Notes: a model not told the origin generated them from the sequence alone. DNA of 64,000 bases from Suillus spraguei (GCA_016800925.1 JABCPU010000295.1:1-64000), one strand, 5' to 3'. Positions 21,830 through 35,643 are shown, counted from the first letter of the stretch. Numbers and translations are program-made.

Positions 21830-24800
21830 TATCTCCATTTCCGCCGTCACTTTGAGTCCGCCATAACCTGGCGTGTCACGGTTTACCAAATTATCATGGT
21901 ACCGGTGAGAACATAACTTAAGGACCTGCTAAGAGGAGTGTTCTCACCTTGTTCCATATCAACCAACTGTATCTGAATCTCCGTTCAGTTAAAAGGATTG
22001 CACAGAGGGTCACTGACGCTTTGACGGAGTGGCTTACTGGCAAGTCGCTAGTGATTCGAGGTTCAAAACGCATGCACTGAATGTGGGACATTTACGTAAA
22101 ACCAGTTCGTACCACAGATGAATCAACCTACTTAAGTCGAATTTCTGATATGTGATGGCAGACCTGCACGGCCGGTGCGCATAGGCACATATTCTTAAGT
22201 GCTTCTTTCTCATTCTCATGAACTCCGAATCTGTCGCGGTCCCATGGCAAGGCTTAAGTATTTTCCTCTGTCACCGGTCTTCACGTGGCCTCTTGCTATA
22301 TATTGCTCGTAACTCCAAATAACTATTCTCCAAGGCCCCCGGTTTCCCTCTATGATGTTCGACCGTTAAACTCACTGGCAGGACCCTCCTGAGTCAAATT
22401 ATTACGCACGGGTTGGAACTTGGGAGCCACCAGACAAGGGTGGTCACGTGCCACTGATAGCGTTCTAACTTCTGGCGCATTTGGAGGGTAAAATTCAAGT
22501 ATGCACTATCTAAAAATGTAACGAGCCAGAGGAGCTAATTTTTGAACATGTCAACCAGGAATTTTGACCTTCGGCAACTTCTGCAGGACCGTAAGGGCAG
22601 TAAGTGCATGCTACTGCTTCTCTGCATCAGGAGAAAACCTGCACACTCCACCACGGTCGCCTATAAGCGCTTTCTTTCTGAAGTTATGGTTTATTGAGGC
22701 GTGAGCGTGAAGGTAGAATGCGCGCTACCGACATGTGAAATGTAGCACTACCTTTGGAATATCACAATTCGAGTCGTGTGACTAGTCATGAGGCTCATGT
22801 CACCAATCATTCACTAATTTTTACTTTTAAAATTTTCACAATGTGAACCGGCACGCTCTACTTGGTACAGTACAAGTATTATATCAACTGCGTAACACCT
22901 AACTATTAAATTCTAATTGGTCACCCGAAGTTCTAAGTTAATAATGACGCCCGACATAGGCAAAAATCGGACAGACATTTTGTAATATACTTTAAAGTAC
23001 TGGATTGCCTCTGCGAGGCGCCAAACAGGTTTGAAAGCTTGAAGGCTTCCCACCATATTGTGAGGGCCGAACTTCGGGCCGGAGCAACATCTGATCAGTA
23101 TCACGTGCAAAATTCAACCTTATTTCCTCCGGGAATAAGGTCCACACATGTCCACACAGACACTCCCTCATAGTTCGCCCTCAAGGGTGGGAAGCCTTGA
23201 GCCTGGGCGCCAAGTAGGCGACAAACGGACAAAGAAAATGTAGGTTTGGTGTCTTAAATTATAAATAGGCATATTTTTAGCCGGGGGCCTCTCCGTTGCC
23301 AACAAGCGCACACCTCTAAAATCATTTGTTGCACTCAGTCTCACATGCCATATAACATTCAGATCAGTCATGGAATACCGGTACGTACGTAGCAGTTTTT
23401 TCCCGCAACAACGTGGTCTAATCGAGTAGTTTATGGCTTGCCAGCTTCGGTACCGAGTTTTGTAGCCCCAAAAGTCACTGGTTTATTCACACTCTACATC
23501 ATGACGCCATTAGAATATTATACAGACTCGTGGAGGTCCTATCTGGGTGCGAATTCTTACGATTTTCGACTTGCGAATGGGCAACGCCTGGAAAAATGTG
23601 AATGCGCAGCACCCTTTATCGTTTAGTTTTACCAAATGGTGTTTTTGTTGCACTGATTCATCTTGCGATGTAAAGTTATCGACCATTTCAAAATGAAATT
23701 CACAGAACCCTAGGATCAAGACCAAGATGTAGCAAAATTGCCCTTTAGGCTACTTGTTGCCGCGTCATCTTCTAGCCTTCAGTCCAGCAAGCACTATATA
23801 TAATAGAGCTGTGGTATACAAGATAAAAATGGGTCAACCTATTTTAGATAACCCGTTCATTTTTGGCATGATACTCTCTTCAGCCGAATTCATTATGCCT
23901 CTCTTTAGTCGTACCATGTGCACTCCAAACTGGGTTCGATGTTCACTGGGCCCCGCTGATACTCGTGAAGGTAGAAGTGGTAATGTCGTATTTTCTGACC
24001 GCCAGTTGTATCATGATAAAGATAAACGAAGTTTGAAAGAAGATGAGTTGCCAGTGGTCGCATTCATCTCATATAAATACACCAATCTGATCCCAGCTGT
24101 ATCTAGGCTTGTCTACGATTCAACGCTGCTGTGGGACACCTGTCATTATCAGGATAAATTTGAATATGCCATCTGCGCGGGCATGCCTGTGCACAGGATC
24201 CTACCGTTCTGTGGGCCTCACCTGTGTGCTGGGAAGCCACCGTTTCAGGGAGGGAATAAACCGGTAGTGCCCATTTCATTGTCCAGGCTCGAAAACGTTT
24301 TTTGGAACGCTTAATTACTCGCAGTGAACTTCGACTTGTTCTCATGTCCAAGTGCTGGTTGAGGCCAGGCGCGTGGCTTCTCGAACGGTGCCACTCGACC
24401 GGATGGACTACATTGCCTATTCCCTATCCACATCCATGGGCCAGCTACCCATTCATCCTAAATATTCATACCGCAATCACAATCACGATGTGGTCAGAAG
24501 CAAACTCAGCTATCATTCCCAAATCTATTTCGAGTCTCTTTCGGAGCTTGAAGTGAAGAATTCAATCCTTTTCTGGCACGGCAAAAGCTATTTCTCTCCG
24601 TAAAATGTTTCAACTACAGTCTCAATGATGTGACGCCCGTATTCCAGACTCGGTTTTCGTGTTTTGCGCAAAAATAACCTATACTAGTCATGAGGTAAAA
24701 CCGATGTGATTTCCCAGCCCTCGGATTCTCACGTCAACTACAGACTGACAATTGACCTGTTCAGTTTGTCAGCTTTTCATCACGGTTCGGGTAAGTTGTA

Positions 24801-25719
24801 ATTTTGATGAATCTCTGCGACTCAGTCTGGTAAAAATTTCTCAAATGAAGTCATGGATTGCACTAATTCAGCCATGTTGTCGCAGTGTCAACATCCGAAT
24901 TCAGAAACATTACCCCTCCAAACATGCATTGATAGCAATTCAAAAGCACGTTGTTTGGTTAAACACCTTGATAATTGTTGTTCAGGGGTAAGCAGCCCAA
25001 TTGGAACTGTACTTGGCATCATGTAGTGACAATGACAGAGGATCAGGACATTTGCTGGGTACTCCGCGATAGTCAAGTCTGGACATTTGACGCAAGGACC
25101 AACCATCAGGAAGATGATTCGATGATGTAGTCATGACGGAAGATGTCAACCGCATGCCAATTTGTTGGAACTAATCCCTTCGGCATGCTTATTCGGTAGT
25201 AGTCTGACACACCCTACTTTTCGTGGGGGAATTTACGTGGATGAATGCTCAAGCTGCAACCCACTCTCATGTAGGACTCGGATACTGTGTTTGCTTGTGG
25301 CAGCGTGATACTCAACATAGCTTGCATCTAATGACCTTCTCTAGGACGTAGTTCATGCGCTAGCGAAGTTGTTCGAATTGACTACAAAAACCGATAATAT
25401 CGCACGAGCTTTTCCGACCACTTAATTTTGGTATGTGAGAAGGTTCGCCGATCTATCTTCCCTGCCTATTTGGACGATCGGCTGATCGGTACAGGGGGGT
25501 TTTCGCGACAGGAAGAACTTTGGCGCGCGAAACGCTCAGGAGCGGGTACCTGATTGCGGCCCATCGAAACAAGGTTTGTTCGTCTCATGTCAAGACTGTA
25601 TTATCCACGTTTTTCGAGATCTCCGTTTCCGCTCAGCGTCCATGGCAAACTTGCCTGAGACTATAAAACCCTCTCGTTTGAGTGGCGGGTTTTGACCACT
25701 ATCTCAGACCACACCTAAA
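21830..25719. other. Long gene-poor stretch
   Basis: No recognisable domain on either strand. Short ORFs with poor coding character occur throughout. The longest are listed separately at 23829-24314. No internal repeats matching other parts of the window were noticed. Confidence 0.4.
23829..24314 (+). CDS. Unassigned ORF, 161 codons
   Basis: ATG at 23829 (MGQPILDNPFIFGMIL) to a stop at 24314. Composition is mixed, with a segment VSRLVYDSTLLWDTCHYQDK and several cysteines near the end. No known family is recognised and no flanking exons are evident. It may be a chance ORF. Confidence 0.2.
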   Translation: MGQPILDNPFIFGMILSSAEFIMPLFSRTMCTPNWVRCSLGPADTREGRSGNVVFSDRQLYHDKDKRSLKEDELPVVAFISYKYTNLIPAVSRLVYDSTLLWDTCHYQDKFEYAICAGMPVHRILPFCGPHLCAGKPPFQGGNKPVVPISLSRLENVFWNA

Positions 25720-27067
25720 ATGGCGCACTATTCCAATTCACCTATTGTCCACAACGGACCTCCGACACACCCTGCATTACGTGAGTCATCATTTCCTCCT
25801 CCCCAGTGGCGTTGTGTCTTAGAAGTTACAAAGATGTCCGGGATGCCAAAGATGCGCACGTTATCCTCGAGGCTGTGCGCCTCAATATGTTGCCGTTGGT
25901 CAAGCGGCGACTTTCTGCTTCAGAAAGAGAGCAGTTATCCTCCGGGAACGTCTTCGTCTGGGAGGAGGCTGAGAACGATGGAGGACTCCTACGCTGGACA
26001 GATGGGCGCAGATGGTATTCAATATTGTCTTATATATAGATGTTGTCATGACCTTGTGTCTCCTAGGTCGCAAAGTCGGATGCGCGGCGACTACCTATTC
26101 TACGAGGAGAAGATGGAGACAACTCAGGAAGAGAAAGATGCGAAAGCTGCTTTAAGGTAATTTGTTGCGGTTTGAGTCGGCATCTTTCTTAGTGTACTCA
26201 CTACACCATAGGGCGCTTCGTACTGCAGATCCACTTGCCGTGGCACCTCCAACAAATAGACGAAAAGATCGTCCAAATCGTCCAAATGGTTTGACGAAAC
26301 AGACTTATTCTGCATTAGTCTACCTTCCGGGCTCAAGTCTCCCGCGTAAATGGCATGTCGTTGCATATTTCACAGTGAGCCTATTCTCCACGATACAAGA
26401 AGACCTCTTGTTCATTACCACAACAGGGGGATGACTATGTTCGACTTCCTGTCATCGAGAGTTACGATTACCTCCGAAATTTGAGAGTTCCAGGTGGCAT
26501 CTTTGTCTCCAGCAAAACCAACGGATCTAGCGCCGATCGCTTCTCTTATACCACTGATGGAATGGTGCCATACAATTCGGCAGGTCATGTACGTGGCCAT
26601 CCAAGTCAGTATTCCATGATGCAAGGGACCCCAAAACGCCCAATTTCTTCCGCTTCTTCGTCATCATCAATACCTTTATCTCCTACCCAGCATCATCCAA
26701 GACATCTACCGTCATCGGGCGCCGCCATGGGACCTGGACGTGCACAGACGTCTTTACCCAGCATTTCGGTCCTGACCGGTCTACGTGATACTCTAGACGC
26801 TCGACAACCTCGTTCCTCACAATTTGTGCAACTCGGACATCCCTCTCCAACAACTTACAGCCCTTATCCGCAGAAGACAGACGAGTACTCAGTAGTTTCA
26901 AAGTCATATTATAATACTTCTTCCGTCCCGGACGTTAGTATTTTTTTTTTTTACCTCGGACATTACAGACAAGCCCTGCATTCATTTTCCTCACCTATCT
27001 TGTTATTTGTATCCATACTCTTCCTGACCGTGCCAATCTCCCCGGCCGGCGTGACAAGGCATCATAA
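25720..27067 (+). CDS. WOPR-domain (Gti1/Pac2) transcription factor
   Basis: The gene encodes a nuclear DNA-binding regulator of the Wor1/Ryp1/Sge1 type, a family that controls morphological and developmental switches in fungi. The WOPR box is split over exons. WOPRa reads DAHVILEAVRLNMLPLVKRRLS, FVWEEAE, LLRWTDGRRWSQSRMRGDY and FYEEKMETTQEEKDA. WOPRb reads NGLTKQTYSALVYLP, KWHVVAYFT and VRLPVIESYDYLRNLRVP. A Ser/Pro/Gln-rich tail follows, as usual in the family. Introns end near 26066, 26210 and 26427, and a likely last intron (26936 to about 26971) contains a T14 run. In-frame joining of exons 1 and 2 needs removal of only 26 bases (25781-25806, GTGAGT to CCCCAG). Confidence 0.88.
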
Positions 27068-28605
27068 ATAGCACATCAACGGCGCTCGGTCCTCAGACAA
27101 GTCCCATAAGCCAGGACCGAGGTAATGGAGATTTCATTTTTGAGTTTCAGACTCTCGATGCAGCGTCGAGCCACACACTCGAGAGTGGGCAGGGGAGAAA
27201 AGAATTCTGCTCATAGGGCTTCTAGGTTGGTAATTGCGTGGTCCAGCTCTGGTATCACACCAGAGTTGCATCCTTCACATCGATTATAATTATTCACCAG
27301 CTCACAAGTGCCAGAGCTGATCTCCATTCGCTTAGTGTTTAACATGCTCGGCCATCTCCAGCACTGCGGGGCTTCCTATCTCATCCTGTTCTATCAGGTC
27401 TCCACTTTGATGATCTAAATCTGTACGAGTTATTTCAACTTATTTGTCACCTTCCTTGAAGGTTCCATGTGGCGACCGTGTGGCACCGTGACGATAGTGA
27501 GCTTCTTCAAGAGTAGTGCCATATCCTCATTTCCATTTGGAATTATGGGTCCACACGCCGTGCACATTCTTCGGATCCATTCAGACTTTGGCCTCGTAAT
27601 CGATTCGAATTCATATGATATGGTATGGTGCATCGTGCACTCGTGACTACGTTGCGCTACTAGTACCACGTTGGGAATAAGCCAAGGTCTGGGCTAAAAC
27701 GGTCACAACTTATCAGTAGCTCATGCCAGTGGGAACTTGATAGAACAGACCTGGATTGATCTTCAGGGTCTGAATGAGTGATATAGTCCGCAGCGAGAAC
27801 AGGACGCGAGAACGGGAAGCCATGATAGCATAAACAAAAAAGTGGCCAGCGCTATGTGAGTCCTCGTCTATTTTCCCTCATCAGTTAATCTTATCACTAC
27901 GGATTGCATCCATAGAGTGTATCATCATTATGAATTGATATCCAAGCATTAGTGAGCTGACTGGGAAGTTGGACACTTAACTAAGGCTTCGCACTGAATT
28001 TCATCCAATAGCTCTATCCTCTCCAGAGATGATCTTGTCACTTTCGAGATTTTCGTTGCACTGCCTCCACAGTGTTCTAATAAGATTTTCGCTACTGGAG
28101 TGTCCCATGCTTTGTGTGCCTCGGAATTCCCCGGGATCCCCTCCGAATACCTCCACCTGTTCATGAACAATTCTCTCATCAGCATGCAGGTATTCTGAAA
28201 AAAAAATGCTTGCGACAATTGATGCCATGAAATGGTCATTTGTGCCATTTTCATTTGACGACTGCCTGGTCACGAGTTATTACCCCGTTTCTCATTTATT
28301 CTTTCACCCGCATGGAGCACATTTGGTTTTCTGTTACGGACAGACTCGGATATGATCAGGCACACCTAAGTATAAGTGCCGGCGGCAGTATCATTGTGGC
28401 AAATGCCTAAACTATTTGGCCACAGCCAATCAGACGTTCATTATACTTGTTTTCAGATAAGGCTCGTGATTGGTTACCAGTAAGACAGTATCGGACAATA
28501 ACAGCAGTCAATGAATCCCTTTCTTAGCCCTGCTTGACATGACACAATTACAACACTTGGTGTGTACGCGGTGCTGAAGGAAAACAATCGCAGCCCCGTG
28601 GTAGC
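27068..28605. other. Intergenic stretch with unassigned minus-strand ORFs
   Basis: Minus-strand ORFs at 27430-27669 (contains PKSEWIRRMCTACGP) and 27949-28254 (contains SSLERIELLDEIQCEALVK) read like protein, but no domain is recognised and no intron chain could be built with confidence. One small spliced gene here is possible. Confidence 0.3.
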
Positions 28606-30751
28606 TTACACTCCGCCATGCATTATCCGTTTACCCTCTTCCACTTTGTCATCCTTGCCGCTCATCTTCCCAGCGATTATCTTTGCCTCACCTCGGAGTT
28701 TATCCAGGAAGCTCACTCGATGTTCTTTAGGGCTGTCTGCAACGCTCGCTGGAGGTGCAGATGCTGGCGATACGGGAGACTCAGACTGAACTTCCGCCTG
28801 GCTCGTGCTTTCGACAACGCGCGGTGGGTGCAATTTCGCTGGGTGGTAATCGGTCTCGTAACCTCCTATGCGTGCTCCAGCTCGATGGGTGTGTTTGGTG
28901 TCCTCATCGCTACCCCTGTCACCAGTTACCTTGCCTTCCGAATCGCCTTTCCTATTCTCAACGCTTTCATTCTTCTTCAATTCTTCATCCCCAGGCTGCT
29001 GCGGTACTTTGGCCCCTTGACCGTGCGAAGGAACTTCCTTGTTATCGCGAGCCTTGTCCTCGACGTCCGCTAAGTTGGAACGCAATCAGTTTATAAAACA
29101 AGCGTTGAACGACATGTACATGCCTTCCTTCGGTGACTCACCAGCGCCTACTGCACCTCCTGCCTCGGCGGTTTTGGGAACCTTACTCTCCGTTATCTTG
29201 CCTGGTGGCTGATCACGTATCTGAGCCGCTGCTACAGCGGCTGAGCCGACATCAGCTGTTTCGGAATCGTCTGACTGTTGCCCTTCTAGCACTTCGTGTT
29301 TCGGAGTGTGATCAACGGACACGGGCTTTATATCAGAAAGCTTTGCGGGATACAGATCTGATTGCTGAGTAGGTGGTTTTTCCAGTTGTTGAGGGTCTAT
29401 CTGCGTCCCATGCTGGCTGGACTCAGCCGGAGAGGACAGATCCTTCGAAAGAATAGTCGTCAGATTCTAGATGTAACAAGGGATAACAGACAAACGACCA
29501 AGTCCAACTGTCCAAGGAAGGTCCAACAGAGGTTGACAACAAAGCAGGGCATTATCAAGAAAATCCCGAAGTGATAAGCATGGCATAATCAGCCATCCCC
29601 GCATCAAGTCCAAAGGCCCAGAATAAAAATCTCGACATCTTAACATTTGTAGAGACGATCCGAAAAGTAGCCAGGGGGATTTCAAATACGTTAATTGAAT
29701 GTCGGGACAGAATAACTTGGTACGATCATGATCGTACCTGTCAGTGTCTGGTAATAAGCCCGCGACAATGCAGCATGCCATGCTCCTGCGAAACTTCAAC
29801 GAACAAATCGGAATGAAGAAGACGCCAGTCGTCGAAAGGCAGTGCGATAAAGAGAACGAAGAAGGCAAAAGAGAAGTAAAAGAGACTAGCCCAATCCACC
29901 TATCATCATAGTTTCGGAGTCGGCGCCGAAAATGCAGTGAATATGGCTCGTCCAAAAATAAACATCACGAAAGAAGGAAATACGTCAAGGTGGAGGCAGA
30001 CTTGACTTACTTCTGGCTTCGCAGCAACCGCAGCAGCACCGGGAAGAAATGTACTCTTTGGTTGGTTATCATCTCGTGTTTGAGACTCGTCCTTTTCCAA
30101 TTTTTCTGGTCTTTGAGCATTTTTCCATGCCCGCTCATCGGGTAGTAAGGCAACGCTAGATTCTGAGATAGTTCCTGGCAGAGAACCAACACCGCCAACG
30201 TGTTCGTGAGGCTGAGCACCCTTTAGCTCTGAACTCGGAAGAGAAGTAGATATTTTCTGGTCAAACTCGGACTTGGTTTCTTGAGGCTGAGAATTGTCAT
30301 TGGCTGGTAAAACGTCAGGACAGCTCAAGCACACGATAGGGGTGTACGCACGCCAATAGGAAGCCACAGTATTTTTGACGCCCTGACGAATAGGTATAGC
30401 TGCCTGACTGGCATACCCGATGGTGCGCTCCACAAGCCCGGGTTCCGGAATGTCCTGCTTCTCTGTTTGAACAACTGAGGAGGCAGCTGCGGGGCCCTCA
30501 GACTCATCGCCATGGGACTGTTGCTGCAGCTCTTGCTCGAGTTCTCTGGGATAAGAGCCCGGAAATTCTTGACCTGGGGCGGTCAGGTTCGTCGTAGTTG
30601 TGATGGGGTGTTCAGTTTTCGGCGTCGCCTTCATGGTGGGATCAGGGGTAACGACGTCGGACTGAGACATGGATTTGGTTTCGCTCGCCCAGTCGGTAGG
30701 GGGCGTGCCAGCTTGTGTAGGTGTAATTTTCGGTGGTAAGTCGCTCGTCAT
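28606..30751 (-). CDS. Disordered protein with conserved C-terminal motif, 509 aa
   Basis: Three exons: 30011-30751, 29142-29466 and 28606-29069. They sum to 1530 bases in frame, with GTAAGT...CTAG and GTGAGT...TTAG introns; the first intron is unusually long (544 bases). The protein is rich in Pro, Glu, Ser, Gln and Lys and is probably disordered. One short amphipathic segment (VERTIGYASQAAIPIRQGVK) lies near residue 110. The C-terminal SFLDKLRGEAKIIAGKM, followed by VEEGKRIMHG, matches an end I associate with many basidiomycete hypothetical proteins. Function unknown. Confidence 0.7.
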
Positions 30752-31035
30752 TCTAGGTTGTCAACGGATGCGTCAGAGCAGAGACGAGGTTTTATAGTAA
30801 TTTATACTGCCACCCCAAGAGTGACGTCACATTGCGGGAACTAATGACGATCGCGAAACCTATTATGGGGCAGCGCCCCAAAGACCAACCATTAGTATCA
30901 CTCCACTGCTCGACTACTAAAAGCCACATCGCTCACAACTTGCTCAATAATAAGATACATATGAAGGGAAAATTTACAGGTGGCGAGTCAGCAAAGTGTA
31001 GGCTGCAGGCCAAATCAAATGCATACTGCTATGCT

Positions 31036-34000
31036 CTATGTGGTCTGCAAGGATTCTAGTTTCGCCCGTGTTTCAGCCATTTCTTCCTCCCAGGCTTTCC
31101 AGGCCTGGGGCTCCTTTTCCCAATGTTCATGACACTCATGGCATCGTATGTAGTAAGCTGTACTCGTAGCACCATACCCCAACAACACACTGCAGAATCA
31201 GAGATACGTCAGACGAATCCTATCAAGTCGAACTTCATCGTGCACTTACAATTCGGGCAGCACTTCCCCGACAGCATCGATATCCCCTTCAGGCATACAG
31301 TCTTCGCAGAACGCTTGTGGGCATGTTTGGCACCTACACGATCTTAGATCGAGTTGTTGTTGAAGACATTTACGCACCTGAATAGCATTCCTCCTGCCTC
31401 AGCAGTGGAGCGATCGCAAGCTGAGCACTTGTGCTGGGGACAATAGACCATAGGTAGCTTGCGGAGTTGCGCTTTGGTGATACCATGGCACTTGGGGTGA
31501 AATACTGGTGATTTGGTGTCAAGGGCAAGCTAAAACACACACTCGTTTAGGCTCACCTCGGGGGCACAAGGTACAGAGGATCATGTCGCCGCCATCTCGA
31601 CAATAAATGCACCAATCCTCTGTTTCATGTTTTGCTTTCGACTTCTTTTTTGAGACCGGACTTATTTCCTCTGGCTGATAAAGGTACGAGTCAGTACATC
31701 TTTCCGTAAGGAACACTACACGAACCGCGCTCTGGCCCATATGATCGGCGATGACTGTGATTCCATCTACCACAACCGTCCTGTCCATGTGCGCCCGTTT
31801 CTGCAGTTCCTGCCACTCCAGCGCAATCTGATGATTGTTTTGTGCGCGTCTAATGAGTTTGCCCTCGAAGAGTCTGCTCTGAACTTGTGCAATACCACTA
31901 AGAAGCTTTCGCTCCTCTTCCTCTGCATCGAGTAGCGTTCTCTCATCAACGTCCATGTCTTCAACAGTATCATGCGAAGACACCGTCTCTTTCTTCAGCT
32001 TCGCATCCCTTACTTCTTCCCGCTGTCGTGAGTCGTCGAGAATTTCTTGGATTGGGGCTTTGAGGAATGTCCCCAAGTCCATGCCCATATCCGACCGAGA
32101 CAAGGCGCTGCTACCCTTGCGCAAAATTTCCAGAAGCTCTGTAGTCTTTAGTTGGGTATTATCCTCATTGGGAGAAGATGACGAAGTTGAGGAAGACATG
32201 ACTTTTAATGATAGAAACATTTTACGACGAATGCGGTCGAGCATCTGATCCTCGACACTCCCGCGACAAATCAGGCGGTACACCTACAAGAACAATGTTT
32301 GTAAGGTGAGCTGTGACATAACATCGCACACACCTTGACGGTTTTCGTCTGACCAATGCGATGGGCCCGAGCAATAGCTTGCAAATCGTTCTGTGAATGT
32401 TCCAGCGGATATCAAGTAAATCTGCCACAGAACACTCACCTGAGGATTCCAATCACAGTCACACATGATGACGGTTGATGCTTTTGTAAGATTTATACCT
32501 ACTGAAGTGTAAAAAATAAGAGCTTTGCGAGTAATGCTTCACGTACCAAGTCCACCCGCTTTGGTCGAAACAAGGAAGACTTGATATGCTAAACATTTTT
32601 CAGCACAAGGCGTATAATGATTAAAACTAAGACCGTACGAGAGTTCTCTTGTTGAAACTACAGACAGAGGCATCAACGAGCGGCTAGCAAGGTAAGAAAA
32701 GCATCCCCACTAGTTTGATATCAAGATTCCGCCGAGGGCGGGTTGTTCCACCATCCAGACGAGCGTATGGTATTGACCGCAATTCCATGTAATCCTCCAG
32801 GAGATCGAGCATGCTAATACCTTTGCATCAAGTGTATCAGCCAGAAGTATAGTCGCCATTTACCTTGTCCATTGCTACGACTGCTCGTCAGTCTCGGGCT
32901 GACGTAAGTATTTTTATTTCGAAGAACTCACAGAAAATATCAATACACGTTCTCCTTTGGGGAGGGTATCGGCAAGAACCTTGTCAATGACAATGAGTTT
33001 TGAGGACGAGGCAACGATGTGTTCGCCAATAATATACGGCGAAGGGGATGCGTCTTTTACCAGATATGGGCTGTTGTCTACTCTGAGCAGCATTCACAAA
33101 GAGACCAAAATACGACCTACTGATCACAGACTTTACGCAGCTGCATCAACAGATTCATGAGCTTTCGCCATCCTTGTTGGTGTTGTAAGCACACGACAAC
33201 GATAAGCAGGCACAATTCGAGGTCTCACTGTTTGTCTCTCCAGAAGCATTCCGGTTTATCACTGACGCGATGTGGGAAAAGACTTCCTTGCGTCCCTCAT
33301 TCAATAGGCCATCCTCCTCTGTAAATATGTCTGCTAGGTCCATTGTATCCATTCGCGTTAACATTCTATAAGTCCAGAACCTCTGTGCCTCCGTCATGGG
33401 TATGAATAAAGTAAGTTCCTCGCGTGGTGGTACGGCTATATCGACGTTCGCCTTGGTGCGGCGCATCATAATGATAAGCAAGAGCTCCTGCGCAGCCTTC
33501 AGGAATGGTATCGAGTACGAGCCACGAGAGAGGTCAAAGGACTCGTGAAACAATCGCTGTGAAGGAGGAGTGAATATGGTCGGGTATAGCCAACTTAAAA
33601 GGCCCCATAGTTCGACCAAATTATTTTGTACAGGCGTTCCGGTAAGGACTGGCAGGATACGCCGGTGAGGTGACAAAATATAATACAAAAGGAAACACCT
33701 TACTGAGTCGATACAGGGAACCTATGCCACGGACTTTGTTGAAGAGGTTGGTATCGGAATTCTTGATCCTGTGTCCCTCGTCAAGAACACAATAGAACCA
33801 TCGTCGGCTCTTGAACCAACTGTCCTCACAAACATACGCCTCATAAGTCGTGATGCATAAATCGAATTTCATTTCATCGTTCCTGACACTGTTCTTAAGT
33901 CGATCTCTCTCTGACTGACTGCCGTGGAAGCGAAATACGCGCAATGAGGGTACCCAGCGGGCAGCTTCCTAAATAGATGACCAACATAAGAAACGGTTGG

Positions 34001-35033
34001 AGATAGAGCTGCAAATCTTACGTTCTGCCAGGAAAACAAAACAGAAAGAGGGCAAATGATAAGATGGGGATCGTGACGACCTTCACAGACTCTTAGCGTT
34101 TAGTAAAACAGAATGACCATAGGTAACATACCCGGTTCGTTCTCTTGAATATGCGCAAATAGGGATAGTGTCTGGCATCATGTCAGATAAAGAATATAGA
34201 CCTAAAAAGGAAGAAGTACCTGTAGTGTTTTTCCAAGGCCCATTTCTAGGCAAATTGTCACGATAGATAAATAAAATAGAAGAACGAAGGATTTACCATC
34301 ACCCAATATACAGTTCATCCCTACATGCGGCCTTAGTCCCTAGAGGTATCATAAACCAAAAAAGACATACCGTTCTTATACATATAGATGAGGAATGCAA
34401 GGCCTTGAAGCTGCAGCCAAGAAGTTTTTAGGCAAGCGCTATGTGGCTGAGATGGACTATACGCACTTGATAATCCTTCATTTCACCACCCTCTACTAAC
34501 GAAGGCTGTGTCATGAGGATGCGGAGTGGGACAAAAGCCGTGCTTCCTCCCGCTTCCTTCATTTCCTTATGCAATGTGTCGAAGAATGAAGTCGAGGGCA
34601 ATAATGGTTGAAACAGGTCATGATGGCGGTACAGCCACTTTCTGCGGGCAGATTCGAGTTGTACCCTTCTTGAATTTATGACTATGGTATTCTAGAAGAT
34701 TGATTATCATGTCATCAGCATCAGCTCCACAAGACAGTTATAAAACCTTACCGCTTTCTTATCTTGCATCTTCTGCTTTTTCCGAGAGTTCGCGCCATTG
34801 TCTATGGTAGAAAATGATGTCGTTCTGACGCGCTTTCCTATCTCCTGAATATTTTCTTCGCTTTTTGAATCATTCCGGGGAGGAGAGACACGTAACCTGA
34901 TGGTGAGTTTTTCTTCTTCCACTGGGGGAGACCCGTCACCAAGTAGAGTCGTACTTGATCTGGAACTGGCTATAACATCTAGTTCGTCGGGTTCTGCATC
35001 TAGAAAATCGACTGGCCCAAAGGAATGAGACAT
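31036..35033 (-). CDS. SNF2-family chromatin-remodelling ATPase
   Basis: ATP-dependent DNA translocase expected to act on chromatin in the nucleus. The start MSHSFGPVDFLDAEPDELD is followed by a basic nuclear-localisation-like NSRKKQKMQDKK. Helicase motifs in order: I LGDEMGLGKTLQTL (about 34230-34330), II VLDEGHRIKN (about 33770), III LTGTPVQNNLVELWGLL (about 33600-33640), IV-V VFLVSTKAGGLGINLTKA (about 32490-32590) and VI ARAHRIGQTKTVKVYRL (about 32270-32370). A linker follows, then Cys-rich zinc fingers (WCIYCRDGGDMILCTLCPR, a second CSACDRS cluster and CQTCPQAFCEDC), which look PHD/RING-like and could read histones. The stop is TAG at 31036-31038. About 15 short introns. Confidence 0.9.
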
Positions 35034-35129
35034 GTGTTGTTATTGGGAGACTACAGGATGTCCGACAGAGCGTCTCCAAAGGTTGTGAACGACTGAGACC
35101 CACTCAGTGCCACATCTTGAAATTGAACA

Positions 35130-35643
35130 CGTTCCATTATTAGGTTCAGGGCCGGTCATTACGCGCTTGCCTCTCCCGACAGCTGAATCGGATGGAAATA
35201 CTCCCGTACTATTTACAAACACTTCCGCTTCTATCGCACTATAGGCTCGAACATCACCCAATTGTCACCACACAGCCCAGCAAACGTCGCACAAGCTGCA
35301 CTTCATTGAAATTCTCACTGAGAACCTCACATGTGCGCGAAGGCGCGATGCACGTGAAGATGAGGTCCCATAGCGACATGGACTCATTTAGAGATGGAGG
35401 AATAGCAGTGGTCCGGGAAGACATTTGCAACATGTAGAGTGAACACATCACTGGACGATCGATGATTACTGATCAGTACTAGTGTTGCACGTACTGAATT
35501 ACATGTGTCGAGGACTGACAGTAGAACCTAATAATATTCACCTTTCCATTAGAAAGGTATGAATCATGGGCTATTGTTGGCAGATTGTAGACGCTATATC
35601 ATTCTGATAGAGCTTCTGAAGAGTCTAGGAATGTTCTACTGAG
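35130..35643. repeat. Direct repeat R1, left copy (about 510 bp)
   Basis: Nearly the same sequence recurs in the same orientation at 39810-40321, from CGTTCC...TTCAGGGCCGGTCATTA to GGAATGTTCTACTGAGT. Minus-strand reading gives fragments such as SMSLWDLIFTCIAP and EVLSENFN that resemble the tail of a membrane-protein gene seen in other decayed copies in this window. Confidence 0.8.

Noticed and set aside
29467..29955. 162-codon minus-strand ORF between exons 1 and 2 of the disordered protein gene
   Set aside because: Lies within an intron with good GTAAGT and CTAG borders; exons on both sides join in frame without it.
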